The notes beneath the pieces are model-generated. The model was not told the origin of the DNA, searched no databases, and was given only the letters and a program-made list of their open reading frames with translations. Shown in pieces: positions 57,896-64,000 of a DNA stretch of 64,000 bases. The first letter of the stretch is position 1. Every line of letters begins with the position of its first letter. The position numbers and the translations under genes are program-made. The stretch is from Piscirickettsia litoralis (GTDB lineage Bacteria; Pseudomonadota; Gammaproteobacteria; Piscirickettsiales; Piscirickettsiaceae): contig NZ_MDTU01000003.1 of the NCBI RefSeq assembly GCF_001720395.1, forward strand, positions 1-64,000. Reading direction: 5' to 3'.

Positions 57896-60367
57896 TTAAC
57901 TTAAGTAACCACTTTCTAAAAGCTTACTAATTGCTTCATTCACGCTTAAGCCTTGGTCAGTGAGATTTTTAATTGCATTTACATCATCCGGGTGCGTGCT
58001 ATAAAGCAACTTCTGAAAATCATTGACAATTAAGCGACCTACGCCCAAAGACTCTTTCATCTTGATGAATATCTCAGAATATTCACCAGATAAAGTTCTG
58101 ACGGACTCAAGGAGCCTGAATGCAGGTTCAGACATGACTAAGCGTTTTGACTCTTTTACTTCACTGATCGACTCAGGGTTTTGCATAAGCAGGCACGTAA
58201 TTGCTGAGTTCGCAGCAATAGCTCGCCCTGCACTTCCTTTGGTGCTATCCAGGTCACTGATGGACTGAGTGGCAATAGCGGCTGAAGCGCCGTATTTTCT
58301 AAATCGACGGTAAGCATGTTCCATGAAAACGGCGGTGTCTCCATGCCTTAATAAATCCCAGGCTTCATCAATAATCACAATCTTTTTGCGGTCACGATCA
58401 CCTAGATAAACCTCTTGCTGGATTTGATAGATCAATTGAAGAAGTACTACTTTTTGTAGGTCTTTTTTCCCCTTCAGCTCTTCGAGTTCAAGCACGGTAA
58501 ATGAGCCATTGAGATCAACATTATTATCACGATTAAAATATCTGCCATATGCCCCTTTACTTGTAAACGCATAAAGTTGAGTGCCAACATCTCTGACACG
58601 CTGATCTTTATCGGTGAGTAGAGATTCTGCGATGTGATCAATCAGCGTGTTTCGATCATGAATAGCCCAAACATCATGTAAATGCTTTTTAAGTTGAGAA
58701 GTTTGTAAGTCCGACAGTTTTTCATTTGGCGCGGCCATTGCCTGTAAAATACCAATAATGGCATCTTCCTCACCTTCATCTTCAGTTTCTTTATTACCCA
58801 CTAAGGATTCGACCATTGGAAATGGATTAATACAGGCATCAGAACTCGCACCGAAGTGTAAAAATGAACCGCCCAGCGTGTTGACTAATTTTTCATAAGA
58901 GCGTCCGACATCAATCACCCACACTTGAGCACCTTCAGATAAATAAGAAAGGATAAGCTCGTTTACGAAAAATGATTTACCACTTCCAGATTCCGCAGCG
59001 ATAATTGCATTTTTATTGGAATTAGAGTCATGCAGTGAAAAACTCATGAGCTGTCCATTGCGTGAAATTAATGAAACATGTGGTGTTCCTGTGCCCTTCC
59101 ACTCTGAAAATAAAGGCACAATCACTGAGGCATGCTCTGAGGTCATGGTTTTGTATCGAAATAAGTCACGTACTGCATAGCGGTCAGCACCCAGTGGTAA
59201 CGCATTTAGTAAAACTGGCAGATTAATGTGAACGTCTGCTTTTAAGTTAAACCCTTTCGAGTGCCAGTACTTGTCTGACTTTGAAGTAATTTCATCCAAC
59301 TCTTTTAGTGATTTAGCAAACAATACCTGTGTCATACTAATGCGTATGGGATTAGAGCTGTTGCGTGACATCGATTTATACATGAGATCAAGGTCATGAT
59401 GCTTGTCTGCAAGAACAGGAACAAACTTTAATAGTGGCCCATAAGCTTGACGCACAGTAAAAGTTCGCTTTCGCTCAACCTTGCTTTTCTCCTTATCGCT
59501 TTTTGGAAAAAACATGTTGCAGACAACCATGTAGTTATTACTAACGGCAGACTTACTATCACTTCCCGCAATCCAGTCGCCTGAATAAGCGGTTGCATCA
59601 CCAAAGCGTAGGGTTTTAGGAAACGTTTTGACTGATAAGGTGCGTGTGTATGTGTCGCCAATTTTGATATGGTCTTTGAAAACTCCCACCTCTTTACCAT
59701 AATCAAAAACTTGCTCTGAGATTGGCGTTTCTTCATCCCATTGCATTCGAGTTGACTCGAACTCACGCCAGCCTGCATTTTCTTCCCAGTTCATCATTGT
59801 TTCAAGCAGGCGAATATAAATGTCAGGGTTGATATTGATGGGGTATAACTTTATGGCATCTAGGCTGCTGTAGATTTTATTTTTTAACTCAGCACAACGT
59901 ACCAAGTCATCTTCTGTAGGTTGGTTGTTGGCAATAGGCATTTTACAGGAGACAATAAGCTTTACATCGGATATTCGGCTGCTAATCCGCTTGCTAATGG
60001 GTTTCGTGGTGTTACTCAGTAAAAAATCAGCTCGTTTTTTGATGACCTCATTCATATCTTTGTCATAAAAATGCTTGCGGATATTAAAAATCTGAGAGAT
60101 TTGTTTATAAATATCAGGAGAGCGAAACAAGCAAAATTGCATAAGAAAGTCCGCAGGATAATCCCCATTTAGAAATGACTTCACTTCTTCAAATAAAGTG
60201 TCATTAACTCCATTAATCGGCTCACACAAAAACGCAAAACCTAGGCTTTTATCATCGGTAAGATAGAGTTCATCTTCAGCATTGTAGGCTTGAGCTGGAA
60301 TTAAAGAAGAACAGCGCACAGACTTTGGTATGGTTTCATCGGAGAAAAAACTGCGCTTGATAAACAT
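57896..60367 (-). CDS. traC: TraC, F-type secretion ATPase
   Basis: 823 residues, normal length. N-terminal TraC/VirB4 region, then Walker A AIIAAESGSGKSFFVNEL, VWVIDVGRSYEKLVNTLGG and Walker B KIVIIDEAWDLL. SISDLDSTKGSAG and the late helical SVNEAISKLLESGYL complete it. It powers pilus assembly at the inner membrane. Follows dsbC with a single base between. Confidence 0.95.
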   Translation of the reverse strand: MFIKRSFFSDETIPKSVRCSSLIPAQAYNAEDELYLTDDKSLGFAFLCEPINGVNDTLFEEVKSFLNGDYPADFLMQFCLFRSPDIYKQISQIFNIRKHFYDKDMNEVIKKRADFLLSNTTKPISKRISSRISDVKLIVSCKMPIANNQPTEDDLVRCAELKNKIYSSLDAIKLYPININPDIYIRLLETMMNWEENAGWREFESTRMQWDEETPISEQVFDYGKEVGVFKDHIKIGDTYTRTLSVKTFPKTLRFGDATAYSGDWIAGSDSKSAVSNNYMVVCNMFFPKSDKEKSKVERKRTFTVRQAYGPLLKFVPVLADKHHDLDLMYKSMSRNSSNPIRISMTQVLFAKSLKELDEITSKSDKYWHSKGFNLKADVHINLPVLLNALPLGADRYAVRDLFRYKTMTSEHASVIVPLFSEWKGTGTPHVSLISRNGQLMSFSLHDSNSNKNAIIAAESGSGKSFFVNELILSYLSEGAQVWVIDVGRSYEKLVNTLGGSFLHFGASSDACINPFPMVESLVGNKETEDEGEEDAIIGILQAMAAPNEKLSDLQTSQLKKHLHDVWAIHDRNTLIDHIAESLLTDKDQRVRDVGTQLYAFTSKGAYGRYFNRDNNVDLNGSFTVLELEELKGKKDLQKVVLLQLIYQIQQEVYLGDRDRKKIVIIDEAWDLLRHGDTAVFMEHAYRRFRKYGASAAIATQSISDLDSTKGSAGRAIAANSAITCLLMQNPESISEVKESKRLVMSEPAFRLLESVRTLSGEYSEIFIKMKESLGVGRLIVNDFQKLLYSTHPDDVNAIKNLTDQGLSVNEAISKLLESGYLS

Positions 60368-60368
60368 G

Positions 60369-61058
60369 CTATGCCTCCAAAAAGCGTTTAAGGTTTAGAG
60401 GGCGACCACGCATCATTCTGCCATCGGGAGCGATAACCACAGGCACTCCATTGATTCCTAAAACTTGTGCTGTGACGAGTGTTTTATTGTAAGCACTGAG
60501 GTCACAGTCTTTTTTTGACTGGGGTAATTGGTCTATTTTTTCATTAATCAGCGCCTCTAATGCTTTTTTCTTATTGGCTGTGCAGGCTAAAACTTTATCA
60601 AGTTGATTAGATTTATCCCCCAAAGCAGGTACAGGCACAACAGTAAAGGTGTAGTCATTAACTAGATGTTGAGCGTCTTTGAGTACACCGTGACAATAAG
60701 GGCAGCGAGGGTCTACAAATAGAGTGGCTTTTTTAGGGCCATGTCCAAGAGTTAAAGTGGCTAAGCCATCGAGCTTAATGCCCATTTTGCTAAAATCTAA
60801 ACGGTTGGCTGTTTGTTGTAGGTCTTTCACATTATCAATTTCTTTGCGATACCAAGCATCAAACAACTCACCACGAAAAACATAGCGGCCATTTTCAGAC
60901 ATAAAATAGAGTTCACCGTTTGAGTCCACTACTTTCATGCTTTTAATGGGTAGAGTAAAGATATGGTTGATTTTAGCAGGGGCTTCGGCAAAAACCTGAG
61001 CACTGATAAGTGTAGTAAGGGTAAAGGCCATTAATTTTTTTAACATAGAAAACTCCAT
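60369..61058 (-). CDS. dsbC: DsbC-type disulfide isomerase of the transfer system
   Basis: 229 residues, signal peptide (KLMAFTLTTLISAQVFA). Short N-terminal dimerisation part, then thioredoxin domain with FVDPRCPYCHGVL (CPYC active site) and cis-proline INGVPVVIAPDG. It would shuffle disulfides in Cys-rich TraN, TraU and TraH. SXT/IncA/C operons have dsbC between traA and traC, exactly as here. Confidence 0.93.
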   Translation of the reverse strand: MEFSMLKKLMAFTLTTLISAQVFAEAPAKINHIFTLPIKSMKVVDSNGELYFMSENGRYVFRGELFDAWYRKEIDNVKDLQQTANRLDFSKMGIKLDGLATLTLGHGPKKATLFVDPRCPYCHGVLKDAQHLVNDYTFTVVPVPALGDKSNQLDKVLACTANKKKALEALINEKIDQLPQSKKDCDLSAYNKTLVTAQVLGINGVPVVIAPDGRMMRGRPLNLKRFLEA

Positions 61059-61060
61059 TG

Positions 61061-61083
61061 AAAAAAGTGGGGAGAATCCCCAC
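61061..61083 (-). terminator. Terminator/attenuator between traA and dsbC
   Basis: Coding strand GTGGGGA/TCCCCAC with a 3-nt loop followed by six T. It comes right after the pilin gene, and would give more pilin mRNA than downstream mRNA while letting some transcripts pass. Confidence 0.8.
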
Positions 61084-61085
61084 GC

Positions 61086-61511
61086 TTATGAAAGTCCGTT
61101 GCTTAGGTGGATTAAGCTCGGCGCATAATGAGGCAGGCCGTCTAAAGTGGCAGAGAACAGTTTTTCAATGATGAGGGGTGAATAATACAAGCCCACACCA
61201 CCGCCTGTTCCTGTTGCCAGTGCCATGATGGATTGGCGAGCAATCCCTGCCACAATACCGACCAAGACCATTGAGCCACAGACAACACGCCCCAAAGAGC
61301 CATCGACCCAATCCTTGAGTTTTGTCCATATGGCATCAAAGTCACTGTTCGGGTTCGAGCCGGGTGTGCCATCGGCGTTAATCGAGCCTGCAATCGCAGG
61401 TTCAATGAAAAAGAAAAATGCCGCGATGAGAGTCAGTGCATAAAATGCGTAGAGCGCAACACGCTGGGTCTCTTTTTGTTCAGGTGAAATACAGTTTGAA
61501 TTGGCGAACAT
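61086..61511 (-). CDS. traA: TraA-like pilin precursor
   Basis: 141 residues. Long leader ending in FFFFIEPAIAG, a likely leader-peptidase site, a short hydrophilic loop (NADGTPGSNPNSDFDAIW), then two membrane segments (~78-95, ~105-120). Matches the layout of SXT/IncA/C TraA pilins. The S26-type peptidase encoded downstream may process it. Confidence 0.8.
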   Translation of the reverse strand: MFANSNCISPEQKETQRVALYAFYALTLIAAFFFFIEPAIAGSINADGTPGSNPNSDFDAIWTKLKDWVDGSLGRVVCGSMVLVGIVAGIARQSIMALATGTGGGVGLYYSPLIIEKLFSATLDGLPHYAPSLIHLSNGLS

Positions 61512-61523
61512 AGTGCCTCCTAA

Positions 61524-62009
61524 TTATTTATGTTTTTTTGTTGATGAAACGGTTTGCAGAGGATGGAACACGGTTGGTGAGCTTTCGGCTTGATCATTAC
61601 CTATAACCCAACGACGATGCTCAATCTCTGTATAGACATAACCGGGCACATTCAAGTCCCCGTCTTTGCTTTGCCAAGGTGCAACCCATATCCGCATAAT
61701 TTTGGCTGGCGTGCGGATAGGTGTTGGCCCTTCATCTAAAGTCGGTGCAATATAAGCACGGCTTCGGTTGTCTGAAACATTGGTGATTGTTGCTTCTTGA
61801 TGACTCTCCTCTGTTGAGTTTTCTTTTTTAGGGTGCATGGGTAATGGCACGTTGCCATTGTTGGTTTGGTGGTAAACGTCACGTGCAGACTGACACATCA
61901 TGCCGTCTGGCATGCCTTTACAACCAAAATCATCGTTGCCAATAGCAAACATTGATGAGCAACCTGATAGTGTGGCTACTGCTAATGCAGCAAGAACTAA
62001 AACACGCAT
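61524..62009 (-). CDS. traV: TraV, outer-membrane lipoprotein of the transfer core
   Basis: 161 residues; lipobox LSGC at ~17, then GCKGMPDGMMCQSARDVYHQTNNG, the short Cys motif typical of TraV. Proline/threonine-rich middle and APTLDEGPTPIRTPAKIMRIWVAPW, the conserved C-terminal TraV block. It anchors TraK/TraB to the outer membrane. Overlaps traB by one base. Confidence 0.9.
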   Translation of the reverse strand: MRVLVLAALAVATLSGCSSMFAIGNDDFGCKGMPDGMMCQSARDVYHQTNNGNVPLPMHPKKENSTEESHQEATITNVSDNRSRAYIAPTLDEGPTPIRTPAKIMRIWVAPWQSKDGDLNVPGYVYTEIEHRRWVIGNDQAESSPTVFHPLQTVSSTKKHK

Positions 62010-63289
62010 TAGGCTTGATCTCCTGCTTTCACTTTGAGTTTTACGCCGTACTCTAAAATCACATCGACCTGACGACCGGCACTGATTTCAATCACGGGGA
62101 ACATTTTTTCAGCCATCTTGATGTAAAAATCAGCAATGCGTTTAAGTGAGTCCCCTGCCCCTTTTGCTGCGGCACTTTGGAACATGCCTTGGGACATCAT
62201 GGATTGATATTGCACGGAGCTACCGGCATCACCGTTGCTAAAATTAATGGTGGGCACGGGCACTTTTTGAAAGCCTTCACCGAGTCCACCAAAGAAACCT
62301 GAGACAAAAGACTTGGCAATAAGCTGGCCTTGGCGTGACACTAAGCGCCCTCTCACTCCGGCAAGGCCATCTTCTCCTGCAACATAGCCTTTGAGTTCAG
62401 CTTCAGTCACATCACCGTTGTTACGAACACAAGACAGGGTTTCGCCGCGCAGATAAACACGTTCTGAACTTAAGTCACCATAACCGCCGACGAGCAAGAA
62501 GCATTCTTTAATGTCCTCACTGTATTTGTTGGGTAAAATGGCCTCTTTTTGTAAGCGCAACAAGGCAGGAAAAGGGTGATCTTGAGTGCCATCACTGGTG
62601 GGTGCATCCATGCCCGTGACTAATGTTCCTGTCAGGATAGAGCCTGCTGGAATATATAAGAAGTCATCTTTTTGCATGTCTTGCGCCACACTTTTTTCTT
62701 TGTTGCCAATGTCATCTAGCTTTGGTGCGCTGTAGGTTTGCACAGAAGTGATACTCCCCTCTTTCGACTTTTCTTCAGGCAATTGAGGTAAGGGGGCATT
62801 GGCGAAAATCGCGTTTTTATCTTGCCAATTAATCGGGTGGTTTAAGTAATGATCACCTTCAGAGTGAGGCGTATTGGCAATGGTTTGAACACCTGTTTGG
62901 TGCATGCGTGAGTTCAGTTGTTTATTTTCCTCCTGTAAGTAGGCTATTTTTTGGCTGAGCTGTTTATATTGCTCTTTGGAAGCATTTGATGAATCTTTTT
63001 TGATTTTGAGTAACTGCGCGTTGAGTTGTTTAATTTGTTGCTGCTTTTCTAGCCCTTCACGGCGCAGCTCATCAATGTTTTTGGCGATTTGATCCATTGT
63101 GAAATTGTGTGGACTGCTATCGGTCAAAACATGACGTATGGTGGCTTGGCGTGAGGTATTTTGAGCTTTGGAAGAGCCTCCTGAAAAAAAAGAAACCAGC
63201 CCAATTGCAGAAATTAACACCGCACCAATCATGCCATAGCGTCGAAACTTTGGATTAAGACTGAACCAAAACCGTTTAAATATGCCCAT
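62009..63289 (-). CDS. traB: TraB, VirB10-like core scaffold
   Basis: 426 residues: membrane anchor (MIGAVLISAIGLVSFFSGG), a long coiled coil (~60-130), proline-rich linker, then a VirB10-type C-terminal domain with FLYIPAGSILTGTLVTGMDAPT and VDVILEYGVKLKV. Spans the envelope. Overlaps traK by 14 nt. Confidence 0.93.
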   Translation of the reverse strand: MGIFKRFWFSLNPKFRRYGMIGAVLISAIGLVSFFSGGSSKAQNTSRQATIRHVLTDSSPHNFTMDQIAKNIDELRREGLEKQQQIKQLNAQLLKIKKDSSNASKEQYKQLSQKIAYLQEENKQLNSRMHQTGVQTIANTPHSEGDHYLNHPINWQDKNAIFANAPLPQLPEEKSKEGSITSVQTYSAPKLDDIGNKEKSVAQDMQKDDFLYIPAGSILTGTLVTGMDAPTSDGTQDHPFPALLRLQKEAILPNKYSEDIKECFLLVGGYGDLSSERVYLRGETLSCVRNNGDVTEAELKGYVAGEDGLAGVRGRLVSRQGQLIAKSFVSGFFGGLGEGFQKVPVPTINFSNGDAGSSVQYQSMMSQGMFQSAAAKGAGDSLKRIADFYIKMAEKMFPVIEISAGRQVDVILEYGVKLKVKAGDQA

Positions 63290-64000
63290 GTTGATCTCCT
63301 CCTTGCTCTAATAGCGAAGGCCGTTGACTCTCTTGAGAGAACGATTGATGAGGCATATTCATCACCACATAAATCTCACTGGACTGGCCAGAGGTTAAAA
63401 AAACATTTGGCCATGCGGCAACGGCTGCAACATTCCAATTTCCACAGGAAGATTCTTTGAGTTCGATGGGGTTGGGTGTGGCGTTGTGAACGGTGCCTAC
63501 CAGAATTTTAAAATGGTGCCCTGCAATGGTTTGGCCACCATTAAAACTAAAGGATAGTCCGGGTTGAGCACAGTGAGGTAGCGCATCGTTGGGCTGTGTT
63601 TTTCCAAGACTATAACCGCTCGGCACTTTACCCAAAGCGGTGTCACGTAATGCTAGGCGTAGCGACTCAATATAGGGTTGGGATTCTTCCCAGCGTTGCG
63701 CTTTCTTATTGCTGAAGTTGTAGTGCTGTTGACCTTTGATGTTGAGTTCATATTGTTGCGGTGGAATACGTCTAGGCACTAATGTGATTGATAAAGCCAC
63801 CGACTCTGAACCGGCATCACGAATATACAGTGTGATCGGAGCTGGGTTTTCAGTGGCGACATAAAGCACATTGTCTTTAATGTCGATGGTGGTTGAGCTG
63901 TCCATCTTGATGACTTTGGGTGACGAAAATGGAGTCACGATTCGATTGGCGTGTCCTAATGCAATGGGAAGCACTTCGTTCATACCGGGCTTTAAGCTGA
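63276..64000 (-). CDS. traK: TraK, VirB9-like core protein (5' end outside window)
   Basis: The frame is open to the window edge. SLKPGMNEVLPIALGHANRIVTPFSSPKVI is the conserved start of mature TraK, so only the signal peptide and first residues are missing; ATG 63983 is internal. VTLVPRRIPPQQYELNIKGQ and NWNVAAVAAWPNVFLTSGQSSEIYVVM complete the secretin-like/TraK domain. Confidence 0.9.
   Translation of the reverse strand, partial: SLKPGMNEVLPIALGHANRIVTPFSSPKVIKMDSSTTIDIKDNVLYVATENPAPITLYIRDAGSESVALSITLVPRRIPPQQYELNIKGQQHYNFSNKKAQRWEESQPYIESLRLALRDTALGKVPSGYSLGKTQPNDALPHCAQPGLSFSFNGGQTIAGHHFKILVGTVHNATPNPIELKESSCGNWNVAAVAAWPNVFLTSGQSSEIYVVMNMPHQSFSQESQRPSLLEQGGDQHGHI

Noticed and set aside
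1-64000. tRNA or rRNA genes
   Set aside because: No cloverleaf-like segment with CCA-adjacent arms or rRNA-like conserved sequence was noticed; a tRNAscan/Infernal run would settle this.

Overview
The window looks like part of a large conjugative plasmid, or a plasmid-like integrative element, of an AT-rich gammaproteobacterium. The transfer genes are of the F type in the SXT/R391 and IncA/C arrangement. On the minus strand they run traK-traB-traV-traA-dsbC-traC, then trbI-like, S26 peptidase, trbC/traW fusion, traU and traN; traF-traH-traG form a separate plus-strand block. Base composition and accessory genes (Rha, Fic, DUF6880, HEPN/Toprim, IS30 and IS1634 transposases) would fit Piscirickettsia- or Legionella-like hosts, but the host is inference only. 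No rRNA, tRNA or CRISPR array is visible.

Layout. 1-2.3 kb: end of an IS1634-like transposase and an intact IS30-family element. 2.5-9.1 kb: a FliL-like membrane protein, a small lipoprotein, small DNA-binding proteins, a KorB/ParB-like protein, a mobI homologue carrying a frameshift, an iteron-rich non-coding region (candidate oriT), then two FlhD-like genes and one FlhC-like gene. These last resemble the FlhDC-type transfer activators SetCD/AcaCD. 9.5-11.3 kb: a three-gene cassette of XRE/S24 repressor, stand-alone LuxR-type signal-binding domain and hotdog thioesterase. 11.7-13.7 kb: phd-like/parA/parB with two parS-like palindromes. 13.8-19.6 kb: traF, traH, traG. 20-22.7 kb: a RepL-like replicon with nested inverted repeats and a DnaA box, plus a histone H1-like protein. 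22.8-31 kb: accessory and possible defence genes (DUF2971, an OGG-like protein, DUF6880, KfrA, a frameshifted tyrosine recombinase, HEPN/Toprim) and a replication-P-like protein. 31.1-40.6 kb: a minus-strand DNA-metabolism operon (primase, VWA/CobT-like, DUF3150, YqaJ exonuclease, Bet annealase, CobS/MoxR-like ATPase). 41-49.9 kb: a DUF1845-like protein, a TraC-like ATPase fragment, many small ORFs, a TrfA replicon with 12 iterons, Rha and lipoproteins. 49.9-64 kb: the minus-strand transfer operon, interrupted by plus-strand Fic and ParD/ParE-type genes.

The most striking non-protein feature is a family of eight RNA leader elements in the 32.3-40.6 kb operon. Each start codon with its own intergenic leader is preceded by a strong hairpin whose loop mimics the gene's own ribosome-binding site. 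A short strand just downstream can pair either with the loop, forming an H-type pseudoknot, or with the real RBS/start. Primary sequences differ between copies but pairing is kept, which suggests a conserved translational switch. Genes in the operon that start by overlapping the gene before them lack the element.

As a working model, the FlhD/FlhC-like proteins would activate transfer transcription. MobI and the iteron region would act with a relaxase outside the window. The F-type genes would build the pilus and mating pore. The Bet/exonuclease/primase/MoxR-VWA operon would process and recombine plasmid DNA. ParAB, KorB-like and KfrA proteins and the toxin-antitoxin genes would maintain the element.
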